The notes: generated by a model not told the origin, from the letters alone. Positions 37,281-45,673 are shown, numbered from the stretch's first letter. The stretch is 64,000 nt of DNA from Alphaproteobacteria bacterium (GCA_005883305.1 VBAC01000001.1:620001-684000); one strand, 5' to 3'. Translations and numbers: made by a program.

Positions 37281-37963
37281 AGCTCGCGCTGCTGGTCGGC
37301 CCGCTGCTGCTCGCTCTGGCGGTCGGCGGCCTGATCGCGCTCCTGCTCCGGCCGGCGGCGACCGCGCCCGGGTCGGACGCCGAGGCGATCGCCAATTCCG
37401 CTATGCTCTCGATCCGCGACGAGGGGCGGATGACGGTTTTCGTCGGCCGCTTCGTCGCCGTGGTCACCGCCAGCGAGACCCGCCTCGGCCTCACCGCGCG
37501 CAAGACCCTGATCATGCCGGGGAGCGTCCGCTACGGCGTCGACCTCTCCCGGCTCACGCGCCGAAGCCTCGCCTGGGACGGCGCGATGCGCACGCTGACC
37601 GTGACTATGCCGCCCCTTGAAATCGCCGGCCCCGAGATCGATTTGGGCAATGTGCAGCAATATTCGGAAGGGGGCATCGTGATGGCTCTCACCGGCGCCG
37701 AGCGGACGATCGACCAGGCCAATTCACGAAGCGCGCAGGACGATCTCATGCGCCAGGCGCGCGAGCCGGCTCCGATGACTCTGGCGCGGGGCGCGGCGAT
37801 GCGCAGCGTGGCGAGGAGCTTCGCCATGCCGCTTCGCGCAAGCGGCATCGACGCCAGCGTGGCGGTGGAATTCCTTGGGCCCAACGGCCGGGAGGAAGCC
37901 TATTTCCTTGATCGGCCGCGGCGGATCGACGAAGCCGTGCGCGACCGGCAAGCCACACGCTGA
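37262..37963 (+). CDS. DUF4230 membrane-anchored protein
   Basis: 233 residues. An N-terminal helix (LALLVGPLLLALAVGGLIAL, about residues 7-30) anchors a beta-rich domain typical of DUF4230 (GRMTVFVGRFVAVVTASETR, RKTLIMPGSVRYGVDLSRL, LTVTMPPLEIAGPEIDLGNV). Function unknown. The ATG at 37262 overlaps the end of the MBL gene by 19 bp in another frame; the signal-anchor supports this start. Confidence 0.82.
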   Translation: MDSRRLKLALLVGPLLLALAVGGLIALLLRPAATAPGSDAEAIANSAMLSIRDEGRMTVFVGRFVAVVTASETRLGLTARKTLIMPGSVRYGVDLSRLTRRSLAWDGAMRTLTVTMPPLEIAGPEIDLGNVQQYSEGGIVMALTGAERTIDQANSRSAQDDLMRQAREPAPMTLARGAAMRSVARSFAMPLRASGIDASVAVEFLGPNGREEAYFLDRPRRIDEAVRDRQATR

Positions 37964-37979
37964 GCCCCCGGGGAGTGAG

Positions 37980-39053
37980 ATGAACGCACCGAATATCAGC
38001 CTCAAGGGCCTCGACCTGCGCGCCGAGCTCGATCGCCTGCGCACGGAGCGCAACGCGGTGATCCTCGCCCATTATTACCAGGCGCCGGAGATCCAGGACC
38101 TCGCCGATTTCGTCGGCGACAGCCTCGATCTTTCGCGCAAGGCGCAGGCGACCGACGCCGACGTCATCGCCTTTTGCGGCGTTCGCTTCATGGCCGAGAC
38201 GGCGAAGATCCTGTCGCCCGACAAGATCGTCGTTCTGCCCGATATGAACGCCGGCTGCAGCCTGGAGGACAGCTGCCCGCCCGATCAGTTCGCGGCTTTC
38301 CGCGCCCAGCATCCGGACCATATCGCGCTGACCTACATCAACAGCTCGGCGGAGGTGAAAGCGCTCAGCGACATTATCGTCACCAGCTCGTCGGCGCAGA
38401 CGATCCTCGACCAGATCCCGAAGGAGCAGAAGATCATCTTCGGCCCCGACAAGCATCTCGGCGGCTATCTCGCGCGGACGCTCGGGCGCGAGATGCTGCT
38501 CTGGCCGGGCGTGTGCATCGTCCACGAGGCCTTTTCGGAGACGGAGCTGCTGAAGCTCAAGGCGAAGCATCCGGGCGCTCCGGTCCTCGCCCACCCCGAA
38601 TGCCCGCCGCACATCGTCGACCATGCCGATTATGTCGGCGCGACCTCGGGAATCCTCAAATATGCGCTGGAATCGCCAGCCGACCTGCTGATCGTCGCCA
38701 CCGAGCCGCACATCATCCACCAGATGGAGAAGGACGCCCCGCACAAGACGTTCATCGGAGCGCCCGGAGCGGACGGCAACTGCAACTGCAATGCGTGCCC
38801 CTATATGGCACTCAACACGCTGGAGAAGCTCTACGTCGCGCTTCGCGACCTCCAGCCGAGGATCGAGATCGAGGAGGGCCTGCGCCTCCGGGCGAAGGCG
38901 TCGCTCGACCGGATGCTTGAGATGGCGGCAAGCACGGTCGGCAAGGGCGACGTCGGCAAGCCGCTGATCAGGGGGGATCGAGTAATAACCGCTCGCCCGG
39001 CCGCCTCACCCAATCGGCCCCGGCGGCGGATATCGGGCTGGGTTTCGAGTTGA
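37980..39053 (+). CDS. nadA: Quinolinate synthase A with a replaced C-terminal tail
   Basis: 357 residues. The 4Fe-4S enzyme makes quinolinate from iminoaspartate and DHAP for NAD synthesis. Substrate and cluster motifs are intact: NAVILAHYYQAPEIQDLADF, VIAFCGVRFMAETAKIL, MNAGCSLEDSCP, HPECPPHIVD and NCNCNACPYMALNTLEKLY. From about residue 330 the frame runs out of family sequence (GDVGKPLIRGDRVITARP) into an antiphase reading of a nadC 3' end, adding some 20 non-native residues. The catalytic core is complete, so activity is likely kept. Confidence 0.92.
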   Translation: MNAPNISLKGLDLRAELDRLRTERNAVILAHYYQAPEIQDLADFVGDSLDLSRKAQATDADVIAFCGVRFMAETAKILSPDKIVVLPDMNAGCSLEDSCPPDQFAAFRAQHPDHIALTYINSSAEVKALSDIIVTSSSAQTILDQIPKEQKIIFGPDKHLGGYLARTLGREMLLWPGVCIVHEAFSETELLKLKAKHPGAPVLAHPECPPHIVDHADYVGATSGILKYALESPADLLIVATEPHIIHQMEKDAPHKTFIGAPGADGNCNCNACPYMALNTLEKLYVALRDLQPRIEIEEGLRLRAKASLDRMLEMAASTVGKGDVGKPLIRGDRVITARPAASPNRPRRRISGWVSS

Positions 39054-39070
39054 GCCATCCGCCGCGTTAA
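38991..39070 (+). pseudogene. 3' remnant of a second nadC
   Basis: Without gaps, 38991-39070 aligns to the last 80 bases of nadC (42251-42330), with 67 of 80 positions identical by my count. Read in the nadC frame from 38996 it gives PGRLTQSAPAADIGLGFELSHPPR and a TAA. The real nadC ends VGRLTQSAPAADIGLDFELS-HPSL. Many differences are at third codon positions. A repeat of the same family follows in both places. The upstream 90% of this copy is gone. Confidence 0.85.
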
Positions 39071-39074
39071 CTTG

Positions 39075-39170
39075 TTCCCCGGCGAAGGCCGGGGTCCAGG
39101 CCCGGCGCTCGCCGGGTTTGGGACGCGAAGAAAAGCCTCCGGCTCCTGGGCCCCGGCCTTCGCCGGGGAA
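39075..39170. repeat. Intergenic inverted repeat (GAAGGCCGGGG family), copy 2
   Basis: Arms TTCCCCGGCGAAGGCCGGGG and the facing CCCCGGCCTTCGCCGGGGAA around CGCTCGCCGGGTTTG and CCTCCGGCTCCTGG. It is almost identical to the copy after nadC (42333-42428), and both follow the same nadC-derived sequence. Confidence 0.88.
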
Positions 39171-39224
39171 CGATTCTGAAGCACCCTTCGAAGGCCCGTC
39201 TCGAAGGACAAACTCAGTCCCTCC

Positions 39225-39476
39225 TCAGGATGAGCGTGATCGTTTCGAAGTCTGCTTGACCCCCTCGACTATCACCTCCCCGGCCTTCACCGCCACCACC
39301 TTCTCCCACGCAATGCGCCGCCCGCCGCCGTGCCCGGTGAAATGGCGACGCAGGGCGCCCGGGCCGATGCCGAGGGCGGTGATCCTGCCCTTCGCGCAAT
39401 GCACCTCGCGAACGCGCCCCAGGATCTTGCCGTCATCGGCGCGCACTCGGGCATTGTGGAGATCAGACAACCGCAT
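39225..39476 (-). CDS. PRC-barrel-like small protein
   Basis: 83 residues from ATG 39476. The core DLHNARVRADDGKILGRVRE then VHCAKGRITALGIGPGALRR resembles a PRC-barrel domain, and RRIAWEKVVAVKAGEVIVEG closes it. It overlaps the previous PRC-like gene by 14 bp in another frame and is the last gene of the transporter operon. PRC-barrels are protein- or RNA-contact modules; no specific role can be read. Confidence 0.68.
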   Translation of the reverse strand: MRLSDLHNARVRADDGKILGRVREVHCAKGRITALGIGPGALRRHFTGHGGGRRIAWEKVVAVKAGEVIVEGVKQTSKRSRSS

Positions 39477-39828
39477 CGGGCATTCCCGTCCGGTCCAATA
39501 TCTTCTGCGCGCGGCGCTCGGCCCAGCCGAGGCCCGCGGCGCCGGCGCTGCACTTGAGGTGAACGGCGCTGGAGATGCTGTCGACCTCCTTCCAGTCGAC
39601 CTTGACGATCCTGTCTCCGGCGACCAGCCGGGCGATCCAGGCCATCCACCCCGGCAGGCGCGCGCGATAGGCGCCCGGGCCGACCAGGATCGCGGCGACC
39701 TTCGCCGCCTTGCCGGGGCCGCCGTCGAATTCGAGGTCGTCGACGACACCGCAATATTCGCCGTCGCAATCGACGATCTGCAGGTCGCGGACGTCCGCCG
39801 CCAGATCCATGTCGCCGCCGGGCTTCAC
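39463..39828 (-). CDS. PRC-barrel domain protein
   Basis: 121 residues from GTG 39828, which overlaps the transporter stop (GTGA); an in-frame ATG at 39810 is the alternative. The N-terminal VRDLQIVDCDGEYCGVVDDL and KVAAILVGPGAYRARLPGW fit PRC-barrel strands. A helical C-terminus with Trp and Cys follows (LVAGDRIVKVDWKEVDSI). Its coupling to the transporter suggests a regulatory or accessory subunit, but this is only context. Confidence 0.68.
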   Translation of the reverse strand: MKPGGDMDLAADVRDLQIVDCDGEYCGVVDDLEFDGGPGKAAKVAAILVGPGAYRARLPGWMAWIARLVAGDRIVKVDWKEVDSISSAVHLKCSAGAAGLGWAERRAQKILDRTGMPDAVV

Positions 39829-41057
39829 GATTGGCCCCCCGAGGTGATCAGGTAGAGCGGAAGCGCGGCGAGCGCTGCGGCGACGATCAGCGCGTAATAG
39901 CCCCAGCCCAGGACCTTGCTCAGCGCCCCGTTGGCGTGCCGGCGCATGTAGCGCCGGTCGCCGGCGAGAAGAAGCAGCGGCAAATAGGTGAGGGGCAGGA
40001 CGAGGATCGAGCTGACGACCGCATATTCGGCCAGCTGGATCGGCTCGATTCCGGTGAGGACCAGAACGAGCGCCACCGCGAAGACGGCGATCCAGCACAA
40101 GGTGAAGCGCGGCGCCTCCCTCGGCGGGCGATGCCGGCCCCAGCGCCAGCCGAAGAACTGGCTGACCGAATAGGCGTTGGCGAGACACGTCTCGATCGCC
40201 GCGCCGCTGATCGCGAACAGCATTCCGAGCAGGGCGATGAACAGGCCGGTGGATCCGAACGGGATCGCGGATTCGAGAGCCACGGTGCCGAGCATCTCCG
40301 GGGAGATGCCCCGCGGGCCGAACAATTGGGCCGAAAGCGCCAGGAGCGAAACGGCCAGCAGCGAGCCGAGCGCGAAGCCCATGATCGCGGTCACCCGGTT
40401 GGTGCCGAGATCCTTCTCGCCCCATTCGTCCTCGATCGCGCCCGAGGAGTAGAAATAGGTTTCGTAGGGAAACATGACCGCGCTGATGATCGCCACGGCG
40501 AAATAGGCATAGGCCAATTGGTGCGAGGGGCTGCCCTGCGGGACTTGCGGGACAAGCCCGCCGGCGATCTCCGCCCACGGTGGATTTATCGCCACCAGAG
40601 CGGCGCCGAACACGAGCATGAACAATCCCAGCAGCCCGTAGACCCGCTCGATCCATTTGAAGGGCAGGAACCAGATCGAGGCGACGAAGACCAGAGTGAC
40701 GGCCACCGCCAGCAGGGCCGTCGGAAGCCCGGTAAAGAGATGGGCGAGCAGGGCCACTCCGCCGATCTCGGCCGCGCAGGTGACCGTGTTGGCGAAGAGC
40801 GAGGCGGCGAGGGTGATCAGCCCCCATTTGAGGCCGAGCCGGTGGCGCATCAGGTTGAACACCGGCTGCTTGGCGATCGCCGCGACCCGGCCGCTCATCT
40901 CGCCGAAGACCATGATCCCGACCGTGGCGAGAGCGATCACCCAGACGAGCGCATAGCCGAACTGCGATCCGGCCTGAGAGACGAAGACCAGCTCGCTGAC
41001 GTCGACGAAGCCGCCGACCGCCGTCAGGATGCCGAGGGCAAGCTCAGCGGGCTTCAA
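39825..41057 (-). CDS. NRAMP-family transporter with altered metal-site motifs
   Basis: 410 residues, about 11 membrane segments. The NRAMP backbone is obvious (VSQAGSQFGYALVWVIALAT, FYSSGAIEDEWGEKD). Canonical NRAMPs bind Mn/Fe with DPGN in helix 1 and MPH in helix 6. Here the corresponding text is FVDVSEL and VMFPYETYF: the Asp stays, while the Asn, Met and His ligands are replaced. NRAMP-related Mg or other cation carriers show such changes, so the ion is uncertain. The start is TTG at 41057, overlapping the lipoprotein gene by 14 bp. Confidence 0.82.
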   Translation of the reverse strand: MKPAELALGILTAVGGFVDVSELVFVSQAGSQFGYALVWVIALATVGIMVFGEMSGRVAAIAKQPVFNLMRHRLGLKWGLITLAASLFANTVTCAAEIGGVALLAHLFTGLPTALLAVAVTLVFVASIWFLPFKWIERVYGLLGLFMLVFGAALVAINPPWAEIAGGLVPQVPQGSPSHQLAYAYFAVAIISAVMFPYETYFYSSGAIEDEWGEKDLGTNRVTAIMGFALGSLLAVSLLALSAQLFGPRGISPEMLGTVALESAIPFGSTGLFIALLGMLFAISGAAIETCLANAYSVSQFFGWRWGRHRPPREAPRFTLCWIAVFAVALVLVLTGIEPIQLAEYAVVSSILVLPLTYLPLLLLAGDRRYMRRHANGALSKVLGWGYYALIVAAALAALPLYLITSGGQS

Positions 41058-41385
41058 GGCGTTGCTCGAGCGCTTGCGCCCGGCGAACCCGGGCCCGCAG
41101 CGCTGCGGCGGGCGGATCGCCCTTCACTTCGGCGAGGGCGAGGATGGCTGCGGAATTGGGACTCGGTGAGCGCCGCGCGGCCGCCGCCGTCGCGTCGAGC
41201 TCGCTTCGGGCCTCATCGCGCATTTGCCGGGCGTAGGTGCCCGGCAGCGTGCCGTTCATCTCGGCGAGCAGGGCCCATTCGGCGAGCACGGAGCGGCTCG
41301 TCCTCGCCTGCCCGAGCTCGCGTTTCGAGTCGCTGCACGCAGCGGCCAAAGCCAGGACGATCAGGGCGGGGAAGGCGCGTGGCAT
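41044..41385 (-). CDS. Small lipoprotein, first gene of the transporter operon
   Basis: 113 residues. The signal sequence ends in the lipobox LAAAC (Cys17). The rest is helical and charged (RTSRSVLAEWALLAEMNGTL, SELDATAAAARR, ARVRRAQALEQRLEAR). No family recognised. It overlaps the NRAMP-like gene, which suggests coordinated synthesis. Confidence 0.72.
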   Translation of the reverse strand: MPRAFPALIVLALAAACSDSKRELGQARTSRSVLAEWALLAEMNGTLPGTYARQMRDEARSELDATAAAARRSPSPNSAAILALAEVKGDPPAAALRARVRRAQALEQRLEAR

Positions 41386-41472
41386 GCACGCTCAACCCCG
41401 AGGCGGCGGCGTCGTTCCGAATGGGAAACAAGCGCTTGAGCCGCGGCGCGGTTTCGGGAACAAGCCGCCGTC

Positions 41473-42330
41473 ATGGCCTTCCAGCTCGACGCCTTCGATC
41501 TCGACCGCTTCGTCGCCGCCACTCTGGCGGAAGACCTCGGCGAGGGCGGGGACATCACCTCCGCGGCCGTCATCCCCGATGACGCGCGCTTCGACGGGGT
41601 CATGCGGACTCGCGAGGCGATCGTGCTTGCCGGCCTTCCCGTCGCCGAGGCCTTCTTTCGCGCGCTCGATCCGGAGGTAAGGCTCGAACGTGCGATTGAG
41701 GACGGCGCCCATGCGGAGAGCGGCGAGGTCCTCCTGACCCTGCACGGCAATGCTCGCGCCCTGCTCACTGCCGAGCGTTCCGCGCTGAATACGCTCCAGC
41801 ACCTCTCCGGTATCGCCACCCTAACCCGCCGCTATGTCGATGCCATCGAAGGCACCGGCGCCATCCTGCTCGACACGCGCAAGACGATCCCGGGCCTTCG
41901 CGCGCTCGAGAAATACGCGACACGCACGGGCGGCGCGCGGAACCACCGGATGGGCCTGTGGGATTCGGCGATGATCAAGGACAATCATGTCGCGGTCGCC
42001 GGATCGGTGGGGGAGGCGGTTCGTCGCGCCGCCGCGGCGGGGATCGAGCGGATCATCGTCGAGGTCGACCGCTTCGACCAGATCGCGCCCGCACTCGAGG
42101 CCGGAGCCACCCATTTGCTGCTCGACAATATGGGCCAAGCGGCACTGCGCGAGGCGGTCGCCGAAGTGGCGGGGCGCGTTCCGACCGAGGCGAGCGGCGG
42201 CGTCACGCTGGAGACGATCCGCGGCATCGCCGAGACCGGCGTGACCTACGTCTCGGTCGGCCGCCTCACCCAGTCCGCGCCCGCGGCGGACATCGGGCTG
42301 GACTTCGAGTTGAGCCATCCGTCGCTTTGA
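41473..42330 (+). CDS. nadC: Nicotinate-nucleotide pyrophosphorylase (carboxylating)
   Basis: 285 residues. The enzyme turns quinolinate and PRPP into nicotinate mononucleotide. Signatures: LAEDLGEGGDITSAAVIPDD, LNTLQHLSGIATLTRRYVDA, TRKTIPGLRALEKYATRTGG then ARNHRMGLWDSAMIKDNHV, and LLLDNMGQAALREAV. Full length. It is divergent from the transporter operon that separates it from nadA. Confidence 0.96.
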   Translation: MAFQLDAFDLDRFVAATLAEDLGEGGDITSAAVIPDDARFDGVMRTREAIVLAGLPVAEAFFRALDPEVRLERAIEDGAHAESGEVLLTLHGNARALLTAERSALNTLQHLSGIATLTRRYVDAIEGTGAILLDTRKTIPGLRALEKYATRTGGARNHRMGLWDSAMIKDNHVAVAGSVGEAVRRAAAAGIERIIVEVDRFDQIAPALEAGATHLLLDNMGQAALREAVAEVAGRVPTEASGGVTLETIRGIAETGVTYVSVGRLTQSAPAADIGLDFELSHPSL

Positions 42331-42332
42331 CG

Positions 42333-42428
42333 TTCCCCGGCGAAGGCCGGGGTCCAGGCCCGGCACTCGCCGGGCTCGAACGCGAAAGAAAAGCCTCCGG
42401 CTCCTGGACCCCGGCCTTCGCCGGGGAA
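42333..42428. repeat. Intergenic inverted repeat (GAAGGCCGGGG family), copy 3
   Basis: Starts 2 bp after the nadC stop with TTCCCCGGCGAAGGCCGGGG and ends with the inverted arm before the convergent DUF4112 gene. It probably acts as a two-way transcription end. Its context matches the copy after the nadC remnant. Confidence 0.88.
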
Positions 42429-42439
42429 CGGCTCTACCT

Positions 42440-42886
42440 CTAAAGCTCCCTCCGCCCGATCACCTGGCCCTCGATCACCGCCGTTTCCGGGTGATGCTTG
42501 TCGAGCCATTTGCGCACGATCTTCACGTTGCGGCTGTTGGAACGGAAGAAGAGATCGGGGATCGCGCCGATCCACGGGATCGCGCCGAGCAGGAAATCGA
42601 CTCCGACATTGCCGCTCATCCGCGCGATCTGCCACTTCGACATGCCGAGGTTGCTCGCCTCCCAGACGATCCACGCGCCCAGGCCGGCCCCGATCACGTC
42701 GCCGACCACCGGAACGAGATCGAGCAATACGTCGAGCCCGAAATTCTGGTTGGTGCCGGGGATGGTGAAGCCGCGCTCGAGCAGCTTCTCCATCGCCTCG
42801 ACCCGGCGGCGCACGGAGGCGGCGTCGCGGCCGAGCGGCAGCCTGTTCATTCCGGCCTGGAAGTCCTGGGGATTGATCGGCATCAT
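42440..42886 (-). CDS. DUF4112 membrane protein
   Basis: 148 residues. Typical DUF4112 text: MEKLLERGFTIPGTNQNFGL, DVLLDLVPVVGDVIGAGLGA and GVDFLLGAIPWIGAIPDLFF, with two or three hydrophobic helices. Function unknown. The ATG at 42886 overlaps the stop of the upstream binding-protein gene (ATGA). Confidence 0.87.
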   Translation of the reverse strand: MMPINPQDFQAGMNRLPLGRDAASVRRRVEAMEKLLERGFTIPGTNQNFGLDVLLDLVPVVGDVIGAGLGAWIVWEASNLGMSKWQIARMSGNVGVDFLLGAIPWIGAIPDLFFRSNSRNVKIVRKWLDKHHPETAVIEGQVIGRREL

Positions 42887-44325
42887 TCGCGCTCCGCGAT
42901 CAGGGTGGTGGCCGGGTGGCGCGCGAAGGGATTGGGGCGAAAGCCCGTCAACCGCGGCGACACCAGGGACCAACGCACCGGCGCGGTCAGCGCTATGAAC
43001 GGCGCAAGGGCGCTAAGGATGCGGTCGGCCTCGGCGAAGCGGGCCTGGCGCTCCGCCGGGTTGGGTGCCGCCCGGGCGGCGAGAAGCGCCTGATCGGCCG
43101 CGGGGTCGCAGATCGCGCTCGCGTCGCAGGCGAAATGGCGCAGGTACCAGCTGGCGAGATTGGCCGGCGCGACCTGGTCGATGAGGATGAGGTCGGCAGG
43201 CGCTCCAGGCATCACGGCCTCGGCCTCGACCCCGATCATTCGCCAGTCGCGCCTGAGATGCGCGAAAACGAGGCGGTAGCCGGGGCCAGCGGGCATGGCC
43301 ACGCGCAGCCGCAGCGGCTCCGGCATGGCCGCGATCGCCTGCGCCGCCGCGGCCCGTCGGGCGTCGAGCGGCAGCGCCGCCCAATCCGGCTGCGAAGGGG
43401 CGACGAGCTCCTGGATGCCGGGCGGGACGATCGCCGCGCGGGGGGCAAGTCGCGGAGCGCCGATCGCCGCCGCCAGCGCGTCGCGATCCACTGCCATCGC
43501 CAGCGCCCGCCGAATGGCCGGGTCGGCGAGCGCCGGCGAAAGGGTGAAGGCGAGGCCGAACAGGCCGTTGACGGGATCGAAGATGAGCTGGCTGGCGGCA
43601 AGGTCGGCGGCGCGGGCGATCGGCAGGTCTCCCGCGGTGCCGCCGACGACCATGTCGGCCTGGGCCTGGGCGAAGCGGGCCACCGCGAGGGCGCCGCGCT
43701 CGCCGCGCAGGAGAATGTCCGGACCCTCGCGCGCGGCCTCTTCGTCCTCGCCCCGCGGAAGCTCCAGCCGCGCCGCAGCCCCCTCCATCCGGGCCAGCCG
43801 GTAGGGCCCGGTTCCGCCATTGCTGCGCAGGATCGCCATTTCGGGCTGGGCGAGGAGCTGGAGGAAGTTCGGGCGCGGCCCGCGAAGCGTGATCTCGAGC
43901 ACGAAATCGGTCATCGCCACGACATTCTCGACCGCGCCCAGGACGGGCTTGAGCGGGTTGCGGCTGGCCCGGCTAAGCGCCGCCCGCAGGCGGCTGGCGA
44001 CCTGCTCGGCGGTGACCGGCGTTCCGTCGGCCCAGGAGGCCCGGCGAATTCGGAAGGTGTAGCGCAGGCCGTCGTTGGACACGACCCAGCTTTGCGCCAG
44101 CGCCGGCTCGATCTCGCCTTGGGCGTCGAAATGGACGAGGCCCTGGGCCACCGCCTCGGCGAGGAAAGCGGACGGGGCGTCGAGCGGCTGGAGGTTGGCG
44201 TTGGCCAGGGCGGGGGGCGCCCCGATCGCGCTGATCCGGACCGGACCCGCCTCTTCCCCGCCGCAGCCGGCAAGCGCCAGCGCGGTCGCCATGAGCGCCG
44301 CACGGGCCACTACGCGAATCGCCAT
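42883..44325 (-). CDS. Peptide-type ABC transporter substrate-binding lipoprotein
   Basis: 480 residues. Lipobox LALAGC near residue 20. Family 5 binding-protein text: EPALAQSWVVSNDGLRYTFR then IRRASWADGTPVTAEQV, and PAIRRALAMAVDRDALAAAI. No permease or ATPase gene is adjacent, so this is a solitary binding protein whose transporter, if any, is elsewhere. The ATG at 44325 is used; a GTG two codons earlier is possible. Confidence 0.85.
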   Translation of the reverse strand: MAIRVVARAALMATALALAGCGGEEAGPVRISAIGAPPALANANLQPLDAPSAFLAEAVAQGLVHFDAQGEIEPALAQSWVVSNDGLRYTFRIRRASWADGTPVTAEQVASRLRAALSRASRNPLKPVLGAVENVVAMTDFVLEITLRGPRPNFLQLLAQPEMAILRSNGGTGPYRLARMEGAAARLELPRGEDEEAAREGPDILLRGERGALAVARFAQAQADMVVGGTAGDLPIARAADLAASQLIFDPVNGLFGLAFTLSPALADPAIRRALAMAVDRDALAAAIGAPRLAPRAAIVPPGIQELVAPSQPDWAALPLDARRAAAAQAIAAMPEPLRLRVAMPAGPGYRLVFAHLRRDWRMIGVEAEAVMPGAPADLILIDQVAPANLASWYLRHFACDASAICDPAADQALLAARAAPNPAERQARFAEADRILSALAPFIALTAPVRWSLVSPRLTGFRPNPFARHPATTLIAERE

Positions 44326-44407
44326 AGGCACGACGATACCCTATGCCGCCCCCCAAAATCTCCTCCGCTTTTACCCCTCCTTCACCAACCTCGATTACCT
44401 CCGTAGG

Positions 44408-44743
44408 ATGGACCGTAACCCCGAAGACCGCCCCGCCCACGAGCTCGGCCACGACCTGACGCCGCGCCGCGCCCGGCGGGTCGAGGGTGGAGGACAGGCG
44501 AGCCTGGCCGACGAAAACCGCGGTGGAATCGCCGTCACCGTGCGCAACATGTCCAGCGCCGGTTTCATGGCGGAATGCGCCGAACCGGTTCGGATCGGAT
44601 CCTACATCAACCTCGATATCCCCGGCATCGGAACGGTCGAGGCGCAGGTGCGCTGGCAGATCGGCAGCCGGCTGGGAGGCATGTTCCTCGATCCCATCAC
44701 TCTTGCGCGATGCGAATGGACCGGGGAAAAGGCTCCCGCCTGA
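44408..44743 (+). CDS. PilZ-like domain protein
   Basis: 111 residues. RRARRVEGGGQASLADENRG carries the basic motif and VRNMSSAGFMAECAEPVRIG the [DN]xSxxG motif, followed by VEAQVRWQIGSRLGGMFLDP. This is the second PilZ-like gene of the window. c-di-GMP binding is inferred. The ATG at 44408 is preceded by GTAGG. Confidence 0.8.
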   Translation: MDRNPEDRPAHELGHDLTPRRARRVEGGGQASLADENRGGIAVTVRNMSSAGFMAECAEPVRIGSYINLDIPGIGTVEAQVRWQIGSRLGGMFLDPITLARCEWTGEKAPA

Positions 44744-44754
44744 GCCGCGGCTGC

Positions 44755-45006
44755 TTACGGGCTGAAGGGCTGGTCGTCGTCGTCGTCGAACAGGACGCCC
44801 GTGGCCATCAGGATTCCGCCGATGACGATCAGCGCGAACAAGGCCGGCGGAAACCAGCTGCCGCCTTCCAATTGACTTCCGCCTCCCGGCGCGCCGGCGC
44901 GCTGAACCGATGGCTGGATCGACAAAGGCTGAGCGGACGGCTGGGCCACGACCGGGCTGGCCGAAAGGGCGAGCGCGGCGCCGAATGCTATACTCTTACG
45001 CAACAT
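44755..45006 (-). CDS. Small exported or membrane protein
   Basis: 83 residues. A signal peptide (SIAFGAALALSASPVVAQP) is followed by a short Pro/Gln spacer, then a hydrophobic helix (PPALFALIVIGGILMATGVL) and an acidic end (FDDDDDQPFSP). It should sit in the inner membrane with a short acidic tail. No function recognised. The gene lies 154 bp downstream of tRNA-Leu on the same strand. Confidence 0.68.
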   Translation of the reverse strand: MLRKSIAFGAALALSASPVVAQPSAQPLSIQPSVQRAGAPGGGSQLEGGSWFPPALFALIVIGGILMATGVLFDDDDDQPFSP

Positions 45007-45159
45007 GGAGATTTTTCCTTCCCGCTGACGAATTGACTCCGCAGCGCTGAACCGCCCGTTTCAGAAATGGCTGCGCCCTCTGCGGCGATCCGCCCGCGTG
45101 GCGCGATGGCCGACGAGCGCCTTCGCCGAAGCGGTAGGAAGGGTTGGTGAGCCGTTCGT

Positions 45160-45245
45160 TGGTGCGGACGGCGGGACTCGAACCCGCACGCCCATGGGGC
45201 AGAAGATTTTAAGTCTCCAGCGTCTACCGGTTCCGCCACGTCCGC
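45160..45245 (-). tRNA. tRNA-Leu (UAA anticodon)
   Basis: The acceptor arms GCGGACG and CGTCCGC pair and are followed by encoded ACCA (CCA at 45162-45160). The T arm GCGGGTTCGAGTCCCGC and the loop CTTAAAA give anticodon UAA. A long variable arm (class II) fits leucine. Confidence 0.95.
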
Positions 45246-45272
45246 ACGGTGTGCATCATATCAGCGTCGTGC

Positions 45273-45297
45273 CGTCACGCGAGTGAATCGCGTGACG
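45273..45297. repeat. GTCACGCGA hairpin repeat, copy 1
   Basis: GTCACGCGA-GTGAA-TCGCGTGAC forms a 9-bp hairpin. A related unit with changed arms is at 53150-53175 and continues with the same GTCG(G/A)TC flank. The spacer from 45246 to 45394 holds nothing else recognisable. Confidence 0.65.
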
Positions 45298-45394
45298 TCG
45301 GTCCTCAACCAGTTGAGGCGGGCCGGCCTTCGCCGAGTCTCGCGGTAAGTCGCGCTCGCTCCGCTCTGCGCGCCTTGCCGCGCGCCGGCTCGGC

Positions 45395-45673
45395 TCAGAC
45401 GTTTAAGCGCTCGCGCATTTCCTTGCCTGGCTTGAAATAGGGCACGCTCTTGGCGGAGACGTCCACCGCCTCGCCGGTGCGGGGGTTGCGGCCCTTGCGC
45501 GCGTCGCGACCGCGGGTCGAGAAGGCGCCGAAGCCGCGCAACTCGACACGGCCGCCGGTCTGGAGCTGCTCGATGATCGAATCGAAGAATGCGGTGACGA
45601 CCCGTTCAACCTCCTTGAGGGTCAAATCGGGATGGTCGTCGCATAGCTTCTGAACCAGCTCTGATCGGATCAC
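45395..45673 (-). CDS. ihfB: Integration host factor subunit beta
   Basis: 92 residues. IHF bends DNA sequence-specifically. The intercalating beta arm region is [20 protein letters not shown] then [20 protein letters not shown], and the N-terminus [20 protein letters not shown] is typical of the beta subunit. It is downstream of rpsA, the common order, with a terminator between them, so it likely has its own promoter in the 164-bp spacer. Confidence 0.95.
   Translation of the reverse strand: MIRSELVQKLCDDHPDLTLKEVERVVTAFFDSIIEQLQTGGRVELRGFGAFSTRGRDARKGRNPRTGEAVDVSAKSVPYFKPGKEMRERLNV

Noticed and set aside
45160-45245. tRNA-Leu as the integration site of the accessory region
   Set aside because: The accessory genes start beyond rpsA at 47.9 kb, and no integrase or duplicated tRNA end was found.
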